DNA of 64,000 nt. It comes from Candidatus Bathyarchaeota archaeon (lineage in GTDB: Archaea > Thermoproteota > Bathyarchaeia > Bathyarchaeales > SOJC01). The notes under the pieces were generated by a model. The model worked only from the letters and a program-made list of their open reading frames with translations, made no database searches and had not been told where the DNA came from. The position numbers and the translations under genes are program-made. The stretch lies in contig JAGLZW010000013.1 of the NCBI GenBank assembly GCA_023131225.1, positions 1-64,000 of the forward strand, read 5' to 3'. Every line of letters starts with the position of its first letter. Position 1 is the stretch's first letter. Shown one piece after another: positions 43,660-52,044 of this stretch.

Positions 43660-44706
43660 CTACCTTACGTAAGGTTTTGCACAAAAGAAATGTTTGGCAC
43701 GGCGAGTTTTGGTTAGTGGAACGCTAGCTTTGTTTCTAGTACATTTCGAAAAGTGGATTATTCGAATTTCAGTGCTTCCTTCAAAGGCTTGACCGCTGAA
43801 GAGATTTCCAGAGACTACCAACGTGATTTTGACACATTTCGAAGTGTTTTCATTAATTACGATTGCGTTTTTGATGAATTCTATGATGGCGGTTCTGCTG
43901 AATTTCACCATAAGTACTTTAACGCCAACGCAGTCGATGTCGAAAATCGCTACAGGTTTTGGTTCAGCGGGAATCGTACCATTTAGCATTATCGTTGAAA
44001 CATCAATATCTTCCACATCATAATCTTGAGGCAATCTGATGAAGCATGTTATCCATTTTCCTCTACTTTTCATGTTCAATTTGTGTGGGAAAATGCAAAC
44101 TTTTGCTTCTGTAACAGGAATCAATACTGCTAGAATCATATCTTGAAAGTCTTCATCACCGCCTTCCCACAGATCTTCCCAGACGACAATATATCCGCCA
44201 AGTGGGTTAGGGTTGGCAAAGATCAGCGTATGGTTAAACCCATCTGGGTTACGGTGCGTTTCAGTGTAGAATAAGCCGTCAGGAGAACCTAAACACAATC
44301 CGAAGGTTTCTGTCGCCTCGAAGATCCCTATGTCTCCAGAGCTGTTGGCTCCATCAAAAATTTGATGCAGCTCACCTGATGAAGTTGGATACCAGCTTAA
44401 ATTGTTTGAAGATGCATATCCAGCAATCTCTGCTAAAATCGCGATTTGATAATATCCCGCGTCAAATGTTTCATTTCCCAATTTTTGCTCAATCACGTTG
44501 ATAGCATATCCATTTGCGTCGAACCATTCTTGCAAGGTCGGTTCTTCATTCGTTTCTGCCATTCCAGCCTTAGCAATTGATGTCCTTGAAACAGTCGATT
44601 TGATCTCAGTTTCAAATCCAACCACCGTTGAAACGGATACAGATAGCAAGATTAGCATAACTAGTGCAATAATCGCAAAACTTTTTGTGATTACGATTTT
44701 TCGCAA
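43660..44706 (-). CDS. Secreted DUF4114-like protein
   Basis: 348 residues with an N-terminal export signal (about 1-30, ALVMLILLSVSVSTVVG). Residues about 125-195 carry a DUF4114 signature: ETHRNPDGFNHTLIF and WEDLWEGGDEDFQDMI, with the acidic GGD-x-DF motif that probably binds Ca2+. The C-terminal half is a beta domain. It is probably a surface or extracellular protein. The last 25 residues are Lys/Arg-rich and lack a clear domain, perhaps a shifted end. Confidence 0.7.
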   Translation of the reverse strand: MRKIVITKSFAIIALVMLILLSVSVSTVVGFETEIKSTVSRTSIAKAGMAETNEEPTLQEWFDANGYAINVIEQKLGNETFDAGYYQIAILAEIAGYASSNNLSWYPTSSGELHQIFDGANSSGDIGIFEATETFGLCLGSPDGLFYTETHRNPDGFNHTLIFANPNPLGGYIVVWEDLWEGGDEDFQDMILAVLIPVTEAKVCIFPHKLNMKSRGKWITCFIRLPQDYDVEDIDVSTIMLNGTIPAEPKPVAIFDIDCVGVKVLMVKFSRTAIIEFIKNAIVINENTSKCVKITLVVSGNLFSGQAFEGSTEIRIIHFSKCTRNKASVPLTKTRRAKHFFCAKPYVR

Positions 44707-44812
44707 ATTTATATCATCGCTATGTTCTTTCGTGTGGTAGCATAAAAGCGTAATAACTGTTTTTTTATAGAAGTTTCTTCTAGAAGTATTTTAGATTAGT
44801 ATAAGACAGTTG

Positions 44813-44831
44813 TAAGACATTAAGTGTCTTA
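44813..44831. promoter_or_regulatory. Inverted repeat (candidate operator) upstream of a small basic ORF
   Basis: TAAGACA-TTAAG-TGTCTTA is a perfect 7-base inverted repeat. A third half-site, TAAGACA, lies 11 bases to its left at 44802-44808. It lies between the secreted DUF4114 gene and the tRNA-Ala gene. It fits a dimeric regulator site; the regulator is unknown. Confidence 0.35.
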
Positions 44832-44860
44832 TTTGGGGAATTATTGTAGCTGTTGCTGAT

Positions 44861-44935
44861 GTGGAGCATGCTAAAAAACCAAAACTGCCGAATAAGCGGT
44901 TTTTGAAGAAATACAAGAGAAGGAAAGGCAAATAG
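44861..44935 (+). CDS. Possible tiny basic protein (24 aa)
   Basis: GTG start, 24 codons, very basic end (KRFLKKYKRRKGK). The composition recalls ribosomal-protein tails, but no family is recognised and no good ribosome site precedes it. It lies 52 bases upstream of tRNA-Ala. Confidence 0.3.
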   Translation: MEHAKKPKLPNKRFLKKYKRRKGK

Positions 44936-44987
44936 AAACTATAAACCTTTAATAGTAGACTATGTGTCAAGAAATTCGCGTGTCAGT

Positions 44988-45062
44988 GGGCCGGTAGTTC
45001 AGCCTGGAATGAATGCCTGACTTGCACTCAGGAGGCCGTGGGTTCAAATCCCGCCCGGTCCA
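44988..45062 (+). tRNA. tRNA-Ala (anticodon TGC)
   Basis: 75 bases. Acceptor GGGCCGG pairs with CCGGTCC with the G3·U70 wobble that marks tRNA-Ala. Anticodon stem CCTGA/TCAGG encloses loop CTTGCAC (anticodon TGC). The T-arm GTGGGTTCAAATCCCGC is canonical. No intron. CC follows the discriminator A but the final A of CCA is not encoded. Confidence 0.95.
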
Positions 45063-45091
45063 CCTTTTTAGGTATGTAGGTTTAAGACTAG

Positions 45092-45793
45092 TCAAGAGTT
45101 AGACGCAGACTTTTCTAAAACTCTGAGATCACATTTGCTTTCTGTGCAATAATCTTTTCCAAATCTGAGCAGCGCGCTTTCTAGGTGAGCAAAAGATTTC
45201 CCTTTTACTTTGTTCTCTTTCCAAACCTCCTTGAGTTGTTCAAGGGCCTTTCTGGAGTCGTCTGGTTTGATGAGTTTCAGATGTCGTGCTGCTCGAATCA
45301 CGGATTTTTGAAGCGGTGGATCGGCTTTAAGCCAAACGTCTCTGAGTTCACGGAGAAAAATATTAACTGTTACTGGGCCTACGCCTTTGAATTCTTCCAG
45401 CCTTTTTTCCAGTTCTTTGTAGTTGGCTGCTTTTTCGATAAGGTTAAGAATTTCTCCGTCATATTGGTCTTGTAATTGTTTGGTTATGTCTAGGAGCATG
45501 TCGGCGGTTTTATAGTCATATCGTGCGTAGCCTCCTTCGTCTAAAACTTCAACAAGCTTGTTCCAATCAGCTTTCTGAATAGCCTTAGGTGTAACGAGCC
45601 CTCGAGTCTCAAATTGTTTGTAGGTTTTTCTCGCTGTTTTAGAGGATATTCGTGCTCCAAAAAGAAGCGATGCTAGAAACCATTTGAAAATCTCCTTTTC
45701 GCGGCACGAAGCTAAATCTATGTCCAACTCTTCAGAAAAAGTTCTGGGAAACAGTGACAATAGTTTCTTCATGGTTTGCTTTTTCTGAGACAA
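45092..45793 (-). CDS. HhH-GPD DNA glycosylase/endonuclease III-like protein
   Basis: 233 residues. EFKGVGPVTVNIFLREL (about 139-155) is the helix-hairpin-helix of the HhH-GPD superfamily. The C-terminal CTES-KCD has too few cysteines for an EndoIII-type cluster, and the catalytic Lys/Asp are not clear by eye. Probably a base-excision enzyme of unusual subtype. It is downstream of tRNA-Ala on the opposite strand. Confidence 0.65.
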   Translation of the reverse strand: MSQKKQTMKKLLSLFPRTFSEELDIDLASCREKEIFKWFLASLLFGARISSKTARKTYKQFETRGLVTPKAIQKADWNKLVEVLDEGGYARYDYKTADMLLDITKQLQDQYDGEILNLIEKAANYKELEKRLEEFKGVGPVTVNIFLRELRDVWLKADPPLQKSVIRAARHLKLIKPDDSRKALEQLKEVWKENKVKGKSFAHLESALLRFGKDYCTESKCDLRVLEKSASNS

Positions 45794-45815
45794 AAGCCTT
45801 CAGCCCACCCGACTT

Positions 45816-46379
45816 TTATGGCTTTTTAGATTTCAAGAAGTGTTCCTGAATTGCAGTCAAGATTTTTTCAGCACATTGCTCCGCTGAAAGCCATGAAGAG
45901 TCAACCTTTACCTCTGGGTTGAAAGGTTCTTCATAAGGGGCACCTACGCCGGGTACTGTTTGAGCTTTGCCTTCTTCTGCCTTCTTGTAGATGTCACTGG
46001 GGGCTAGATAGGTGTTTTTGCGCTTTGCTTCCCGCTGCACACAAACTTCAAGGGGGCATTCGAGGTAGACTTCCATGAAATGCGGTATAGCTTGCCTTGC
46101 TTGCTCTCGGAATCGGCGGCGATTACCTGTTGCGTCAATGATGACGTTGACGCCATTTTCGGTTAACATTTTCGCAGTGAAAACTAAAGCGCCATAGACT
46201 ACTTCACGCTCATTTTCGGAGTAGGTTGGTTGCGGGGTGGCGTATTTGCGTATCATGTCTATAGAAACTATTTGAGCGTAAAAGTTTAGAGCCTTCAGCT
46301 TTTTCAGCAGCAAATTGGCTATGGTGGACTTGCCACTTCCCGGCAAACCAGTGACCCAAACACACCACCCCTTCTTCAA
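45816..46379 (-). CDS. cysC: Adenylylsulfate kinase
   Basis: 187 residues. The Walker A motif GLPGSGKST (about 10-18), IDATGNRRRFREQAR, and the VYLECPLEVCVQRE segment are typical of CysC. It phosphorylates APS to PAPS with ATP in the cytoplasm. No sulfate adenylyltransferase gene is adjacent. Some archaeal CysC-like kinases may act on other substrates. Confidence 0.85.
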   Translation of the reverse strand: MKKGWCVWVTGLPGSGKSTIANLLLKKLKALNFYAQIVSIDMIRKYATPQPTYSENEREVVYGALVFTAKMLTENGVNVIIDATGNRRRFREQARQAIPHFMEVYLECPLEVCVQREAKRKNTYLAPSDIYKKAEEGKAQTVPGVGAPYEEPFNPEVKVDSSWLSAEQCAEKILTAIQEHFLKSKKP

Positions 46380-46518
46380 AGTGAGTTACCCACCTTCAGA
46401 AATGACATAGAAAATATTGTCAATCTGTTGATAAATCTTAGGAATAAAGGGTACAAGCAATCTACACTCAAAGATATTGAATATATGCTTAAGCATCTGG
46501 AATGAGAGCGCATTGCTT

Positions 46519-47670
46519 TCACAGTTTGAGATAGGAGTTAATATCCTTCAAGTCTAATCTTTCAATCTCCAGCACGTTTCGTACAAAGTTGAAAAGCTTA
46601 CTTCTCACGTGCTCTGGCAGGTTTGGATACCAAACTGGAGATGCAACGACCAAGCTCCGCCAGGCGAAGAAAGGCTGAATGACAGTTAATATCTCTTCGT
46701 CTCCGGTCTTGTCCAAGTAGTTTTTCCAGAATAGGTTGAAGAGAGTTTCAAAGGATTTCGCTAGTCGCCCGTGCGCCTGCAAGCTGTAAAACAGGTAGTT
46801 AATTGTCATGGCGCTAACATCGTCTGCTGGCTCACCCCATTCTCCTCGGCTGCGGTCGAGAACGGTGAAGTCGGTGTCTTTGTGGAAGAGTATGTTCCAA
46901 GGGTGGTAGTCTCCATGCACCTGCGCCAGTCGATGAGTAAATCTTTTCAGCTTCCACCTCCACTCCACACAGCGCTTCTCGATTTCCATCAAGTTCTTCT
47001 CGTTAATGTAATCCAAGCCAGTTGGGTAGCTGTCCATTAACCCCATTATGCACTCGCCATGGCCTATGAGGTCGCGGATTCGTCGAATGTAAAGCTCTGT
47101 TCGGCGGCTCTTAACCTGGTGAATCTCAGCTAAATATTCAGAGAGGGCTCTGCAGCGCTCCAAATCTAACGGACCGAGTTGCTTGAACATTTTTAGCCTG
47201 TCCAAGTCTTCGTGGTAGAGCTTGCCTTCCACAAATTCTGTCACAATAAAGAATTCGTCGCAGTCGCCAAGGGACTTCAAGCTTCGTCTTTTTGTAAAGG
47301 CACCAGCATCCACCGAGTGTACATGCTTAGGCAGTTTGTTGAAGGCGGAATGTTGCCAAAGTATAATCCCAGCGCGGTCGCTGAAATGGTCATGGCTAAA
47401 ACCACTGCCGGGGCGCATCGTTTCCAAAACAATCTTTTTCATGCGGCCACCAATGTTTAGGACGATGAGGTAAGGAATCCCATAGCCGAAGCCTTTCAAG
47501 CCGCATTCTTTATCCTTTTCTAGATCATTCCGCTTCTTTTCTTTACCTAGCTCATCAACATAAACCACATCAACATCTTCGCCGAACAGTGACGAAAGAT
47601 ATGCCTCTAAACTCTCTTGTAGAACCACAACTCTTTCTTTTTCAGTCGTTGTCATACATGCCAAATCCAA
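46519..47670 (-). CDS. Aminoglycoside phosphotransferase (APH)-family kinase
   Basis: 383 residues. VHGDYHPWNILF (about 269-280) is the Brenner-type catalytic loop of APH/choline-kinase-like enzymes and VLDRSRGEWGEPADDVS (about 287-303) the metal-binding segment. The C-terminus is helical. Substrate unknown; a small-molecule kinase is expected rather than true antibiotic resistance. Its 5' end overlaps the tail of the interrupted membrane gene upstream. Confidence 0.8.
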   Translation of the reverse strand: MDLACMTTTEKERVVVLQESLEAYLSSLFGEDVDVVYVDELGKEKKRNDLEKDKECGLKGFGYGIPYLIVLNIGGRMKKIVLETMRPGSGFSHDHFSDRAGIILWQHSAFNKLPKHVHSVDAGAFTKRRSLKSLGDCDEFFIVTEFVEGKLYHEDLDRLKMFKQLGPLDLERCRALSEYLAEIHQVKSRRTELYIRRIRDLIGHGECIMGLMDSYPTGLDYINEKNLMEIEKRCVEWRWKLKRFTHRLAQVHGDYHPWNILFHKDTDFTVLDRSRGEWGEPADDVSAMTINYLFYSLQAHGRLAKSFETLFNLFWKNYLDKTGDEEILTVIQPFFAWRSLVVASPVWYPNLPEHVRSKLFNFVRNVLEIERLDLKDINSYLKL

Positions 47671-48109
47671 ATAGTTCTTTCAACTCATCCCAAGTATACG
47701 CCAATATAGTAATAAACACGCTTTAGTAAATAAGCCAATGTAATCCGCCAAACGGCGCAAATCTACCTAATCCCAACAGGGAATTAGACACTATAACACT
47801 TGTTAAACGTGCTTCAATGAGGCAGATCACGCCTACTTGTAGCAGAAGCAACAGTTCATCAAGAAACCTAGCTGTGCTAACTTCACGCTTGATGAAAAGA
47901 AGCACTCCAGCCACTCCAACTAAAATGCCTAAATAAATGAAAACATAAAGGTGAAGCAGACCTTTTTAAGCAAAATAGGACGCAAACAGCCCAACTTCAT
48001 ACAGATAGAGGGAATAACCTCGCCAAGCAGCAAAGAACGTGGATAACACGTCTAGAATGTCCAAGACAGGCAAGATAAGAATCACACGATCTAGCCTGCT
48101 TAGCTTCAT
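47642..48109 (-). pseudogene. Membrane protein gene with two in-frame TAA codons
   Basis: One minus-strand frame of 156 codons starts MKLSRLDRVILILPVLDILD and holds four hydrophobic helices. It is interrupted by TAA at 47966-47968 (after about 47 residues) and TAA at 47723-47725, then runs on to overlap the start of the kinase gene. The protein character continues smoothly across both stops (VFIYLGILVGVAGVLLFIKR, then ILAYTWDELKELFG), so it was one gene. No frameshift is needed. Probably a decayed membrane gene. Confidence 0.7.
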
Positions 48110-48187
48110 TAACCTCAAAGTTCTTCTAAAGCTTCACCAACTTTAATAACATTTCATCTAGAAAAGTTGTAAAACAGGAGAGTGTCT

Positions 48188-49528
48188 ATGAATTCGATTA
48201 TAGAATGTGGAACAATAGTCACTATAAGCCACAAAGGCACGATAAAAAACGGCTCAATAATTATCGAAGATGACAAAATAGTCGAAATAGGAAAAACCGA
48301 CAAACTGAAGCCAAAGTATCGACGCTACAGAAAAATCAACGCAAAGAACAAGGTTGTCATTCCAGGCCTAATCAACACGCACCATCACGCTGCTATGAGC
48401 ATCCTAAGAGGCTACGCAGACGATTTGAACCTCAAAACATGGCTGGAAAAATGGGTATGGCCCATCGAAAAACACATGACAAGCCAGGACATCTACGCAG
48501 GCGCCTTACTCACCGCCATCGAATCCATCAGGGGCGGCACAACAACAATCAACACAATGTATCACTATACTGACGAATACAACGAAGCACGAGCCTTCGC
48601 TGAAACAGGTTTGCGTGGCGTCGTGGGACATGCCTGTTTTTCGTGGCGAAAAAAACAAGATAGAACGACTCTGGATTCTTTGACTAGAACATGGCACAAC
48701 AAAAAAGATGGTCTTATACGAATCAGCATAGGCCCTCACTCCCCTTACACAGTAGGTCCAGACTATATGAAAGAGCTGAGAGCGTTTACGCAAGAGCTGA
48801 ACCGAAAACGATGCTCACAAAATTCGCCTATAATCTGGCACATTCACGTGGCTGAAACAGCCGATGAGCCGGAAAAGATTAGAAAAGCTTTCAACGTAGC
48901 TGTCAAAGGGGGAGTGGTAGAATATCTTGATGCTTTAGGCGTTCTTTCCCACGATGTAGTGGCGGCTCACTGCGTCCACCTCACAAGAAGAGATATGGCG
49001 ATTTTGAATAAAAGACAGGTAAAAGTCGCTCACAACCCCGTTTCGAACCTAAAGCTCGCCTCAGGCATAAGTCCAGTAACACAGCTCCTGGAGAAAGGCG
49101 TTACGGTAAGCCTCGGTACAGACAGTTCATGCTCCAACAACAGCTCCGACATGTTTGAAGTTATGAAGATTGCAGCTTTGCTCCATAAGGGAGTAAGCAG
49201 AGACCCAACGGTGTTGTCTGCTGAACAAATCTTGCGTATGGCAACCATTAATGGCGCTAAAGCAATAAGTTGGGACAAAGAAGTTGGCTCGATAGAGGTC
49301 GGTAAAAAGGCGGACTTGGCCATAGTTGACTTCAAAAAGCCTCATCTAATGCCAGTATACAACGAGACAAGCCACCTTGTTTACTCAGTCAAAAGTGCAG
49401 ATGTGGACACTGTAATCATAAATGGTAAAATCGTGATGGAAAATAGGAAAATCAAAACTGTGAATGTAAATAAGGTTATGGAGCTTGCAGAAAAGACAAA
49501 GCGTAGTCTCTTAGAACGTTTGAAATAA
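48188..49528 (+). CDS. dadD: SAH/5'-deoxyadenosine-type deaminase (amidohydrolase)
   Basis: 446 residues from ATG 48188 (GGAG 7 bases upstream; a GTG at 48182 is in frame). Metal-binding NTHHHAAM (about 63-70), HIHVAETADEPEK, AHCVHL and LGTDSSCSNN are typical of the TrzA/DadD deaminase family. Archaeal DadD deaminates SAH, MTA or 5'-deoxyadenosine. The next gene is SAH hydrolase, which suggests a SAH to S-inosylhomocysteine route. Full length. Confidence 0.85.
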   Translation: MNSIIECGTIVTISHKGTIKNGSIIIEDDKIVEIGKTDKLKPKYRRYRKINAKNKVVIPGLINTHHHAAMSILRGYADDLNLKTWLEKWVWPIEKHMTSQDIYAGALLTAIESIRGGTTTINTMYHYTDEYNEARAFAETGLRGVVGHACFSWRKKQDRTTLDSLTRTWHNKKDGLIRISIGPHSPYTVGPDYMKELRAFTQELNRKRCSQNSPIIWHIHVAETADEPEKIRKAFNVAVKGGVVEYLDALGVLSHDVVAAHCVHLTRRDMAILNKRQVKVAHNPVSNLKLASGISPVTQLLEKGVTVSLGTDSSCSNNSSDMFEVMKIAALLHKGVSRDPTVLSAEQILRMATINGAKAISWDKEVGSIEVGKKADLAIVDFKKPHLMPVYNETSHLVYSVKSADVDTVIINGKIVMENRKIKTVNVNKVMELAEKTKRSLLERLK

Positions 49529-49591
49529 AAGCCTTTAAGGTATCCATCTTAAATAACTGATAGTTAACAACGTGATAGAGCAGTGGAAATC

Positions 49592-50848
49592 ATGCCAGAA
49601 TTCAAAGTCAAAGACCCAAGTCTTGCTCCGAAAGGAGCCTCTCTAACGGAATGGGCTTCAATGCATATGCCTGTGCTGAATCAAATTAAACAACGATTTG
49701 AGAAGGAAAAACCTCTTGAAGGCATACGATTAGGAGCCTCTCTCCACGTAACAAAAGAAACCGCCGTTCTCATAGACACTCTCATGGCAGGCGGCGCAGA
49801 CATAGCTCTGTGCGGCTCGAACCCCTTGTCTACTCAGGATGAAGTTGCAGCAGCTTTGGCTGAAAAAGGCATAAGTGTCTATGCTTGGAGAGGTCAAACA
49901 ACCGAAGAATACTATCGGTGCGTTGAAAAAGTCATAGATCACAACCCCTTCATAACCGTAGATGACGGCGCCGATTTAGTCGGCACAATTCACTCTAAAA
50001 GAACTGAAATCATACCAGATATCAAAGGTGGAACCGAAGAAACAACAACTGGGGTTGTGCGGTTGCGAGCAATGGCACAGAGTGGAGCACTAGAGTATCC
50101 GATAATAGCTGTGAATGACGCTTATACAAAATATCTTTTTGACAACCGCTATGGTACAGGTCAAAGTACACTCGATGGCATCCTCAGAGCCACCAGCATT
50201 CTACTTGCTGGCAAAAACTTTGTCATAGCTGGGTATGGATGGTGTGGACGCGGGCTAGCATTGAGAGCTAAAGGCATGGGCGCTAACGTAATCGTAACAG
50301 AGACAGATGCGACAAAAGCCTTAGAGGCTGTCATGGATGGCTTTCGGGTGATGCCCATGGGAAAGGCTGCAGAAATAGGCGACATCTTCGTCACAGTCAC
50401 AGGAAACGTAAGCATAATACGCAAAGAACACATGGAGAAAATGAAAGACGGTGCAATACTTGCTAATAGTGGCCACTTCAACGTAGAAATAAACATCCCG
50501 GAACTAGAAGGCATAACGGTTGCACAGAGGACAATTCGACCAAACCTGAAAGAGTACCAGTTGCAGGATGGAAGAAAACTGTATTTGCTTGGCGAAGGAA
50601 GGTTAATCAACCTTGCCGCCGCAGAAGGTCATCCCTCAGAAGTCATGGACATGTCTTTCGCAAACCAAGCCCTCTGTATAGAGCATCTAGTCAAAGAACC
50701 TAAACTAGAGTCAAAAGTCTACAGTGTTCCAAATGGAATAGATAGGCTTGTTGCTAACCTTAAACTGAGGGCCATGAATGTTGAGATGGACCGGCTGACA
50801 GAAGAACAGAAAGAGTATCTAGCCAGCTGGAAAACTGGAACAATCTAA
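49592..50848 (+). CDS. ahcY: Adenosylhomocysteinase (SAH/SIH hydrolase)
   Basis: 418 residues from ATG 49592 (the frame is open to a GTG at 49583). NAD-binding [18 protein letters not shown] (about 213-230); substrate residues in [28 protein letters not shown] and NSGHFNVE. It splits SAH, or the inosyl analogue, to homocysteine and the nucleoside. Archaeal-type length. It lies 63 bases after the deaminase gene and is likely in the same transcription unit. Confidence 0.93.
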   Translation: MPEFKVKDPSLAPKGASLTEWASMHMPVLNQIKQRFEKEKPLEGIRLGASLHVTKETAVLIDTLMAGGADIALCGSNPLSTQDEVAAALAEKGISVYAWRGQTTEEYYRCVEKVIDHNPFITVDDGADLVGTIHSKRTEIIPDIKGGTEETTTGVVRLRAMAQSGALEYPIIAVNDAYTKYLFDNRYGTGQSTLDGILRATSILLAGKNFVIAGYGWCGRGLALRAKGMGANVIVTETDATKALEAVMDGFRVMPMGKAAEIGDIFVTVTGNVSIIRKEHMEKMKDGAILANSGHFNVEINIPELEGITVAQRTIRPNLKEYQLQDGRKLYLLGEGRLINLAAAEGHPSEVMDMSFANQALCIEHLVKEPKLESKVYSVPNGIDRLVANLKLRAMNVEMDRLTEEQKEYLASWKTGTI

Positions 50849-50906
50849 ATCAATAACAAAGCTTATAACAACAACATGCCTAAAAAGGCTACAAAGTGGT
50901 GATAAC

Positions 50907-51194
50907 ATGGTTGGTAAAGATCAAGGAATTGGCGGCTTAATTTTCCTTGTATGCGCTATCGTTGCAATCGGCTATACCCTAGGACTCTTTTGGCTAGGAG
51001 AGCCACTTGGCGGCACACAAGACGCTTGGACGCTGTCTTTTTGGCTCATAGCAATGCCCGTGTACCTCGCGTTCATACTCATTCTCGGCATAGGTGCTTG
51101 GATAGGTTGGACAATGGCTACTACTCCACCGCCGAAACCAATTGAAGAACTCGAAGTTGAAGAAAAGAAAGAAGAAGAACAAAAAGAAGAGTAA
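50907..51194 (+). CDS. Small two-TM membrane protein with acidic tail
   Basis: 95 residues. TM helices at about 9-30 and 43-69, then a proline linker (TTPPPKPIEE) and a Lys/Glu-rich cytoplasmic tail of about 17 residues. Not recognised as an enzyme. The ATG has a GTGATAAC context. It is downstream of ahcY in the same direction. Confidence 0.75.
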   Translation: MVGKDQGIGGLIFLVCAIVAIGYTLGLFWLGEPLGGTQDAWTLSFWLIAMPVYLAFILILGIGAWIGWTMATTPPPKPIEELEVEEKKEEEQKEE

Positions 51195-51256
51195 GCCCGC
51201 TAGCAAAACGCTTTTTTCTCTCTTATTTCATAAAAAAAGTCAATAGGTGATGTGCT

Positions 51257-52006
51257 GTGTGTAATACTAAGGCTTTAGTGTTGTGCGGAGGAGAAGGAAA
51301 AAGGCTTAGACCAATCACCTATTATCTTCAAAAAACCATGATCCCGATAGGTTATACACAACGACCCATTCTCGAGTATATAGTCCGCCTTCTCAAATTT
51401 CACGGTATAACCGACATTGCCTTCTTGGTGAATCACAAAGCTGAACAGATTAAGAACTATTTCAGCGAGGGGTCAAGGTTTGAAGTAAGGATACGTTATG
51501 TTTATGACAGTCAATTGCTAAAGGGAACAGGCGGTTCAGTACTCAATGCCTACAAGCAAGAAGCCTTTAATGAAAAGGACACAGTACTTGTTTACTATGG
51601 AGATATTATCACAAACATGAACTTGAAAGACTTAATTAGTTTCCATAAGAGAAAGCAGGCAATGGCGACTGTGGCACTTGCCTCTGGGTTTGAAGTAAGG
51701 GTTGGCTTAGCCAACCTTGAAAAAGACGGTAAAATTCAAAGATTCATTGAAAAGCCCAAATTAGAAAAACCTGTAAGTATCGGCATCTTGGCCTTTAAAG
51801 GCGCGTCTTTGAAGGCTGCGCAAAAATTGGTTGAAGAGAAACGAACAGTGGATTTGATGGGAGATGTGATTCCTCATTTGATAAAGATGGGTAAGCCTGT
51901 ATATGGGTTTGTGTCCGACGCTTTTTGGTTTGATGTCGGCAGCATCGAAGCTTACGAAAAGCTGGACAGAGAGAAAGTAAAAGATGCTATGTCTTTTTTG
52001 CTTTAA
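51257..52006 (+). CDS. Sugar-1-phosphate nucleotidyltransferase-like protein
   Basis: 249 residues. LCGGEGKRLRPIT (about 9-21) is the nucleotide-binding loop; YYGDIITNMN holds the metal-binding Asp; FIEKPKLEKPVSIGI is the sugar-binding part. The family activates hexose phosphates as NDP-sugars. Lacks the C-terminal beta-helix, so it is the short form. GTG start with AGGTGAT upstream. Confidence 0.88.
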   Translation: MCNTKALVLCGGEGKRLRPITYYLQKTMIPIGYTQRPILEYIVRLLKFHGITDIAFLVNHKAEQIKNYFSEGSRFEVRIRYVYDSQLLKGTGGSVLNAYKQEAFNEKDTVLVYYGDIITNMNLKDLISFHKRKQAMATVALASGFEVRVGLANLEKDGKIQRFIEKPKLEKPVSIGILAFKGASLKAAQKLVEEKRTVDLMGDVIPHLIKMGKPVYGFVSDAFWFDVGSIEAYEKLDREKVKDAMSFLL

Positions 52007-52044
52007 GCTCTTTTGTTATTTGAGTATAGGTTATAAAAGAAACT

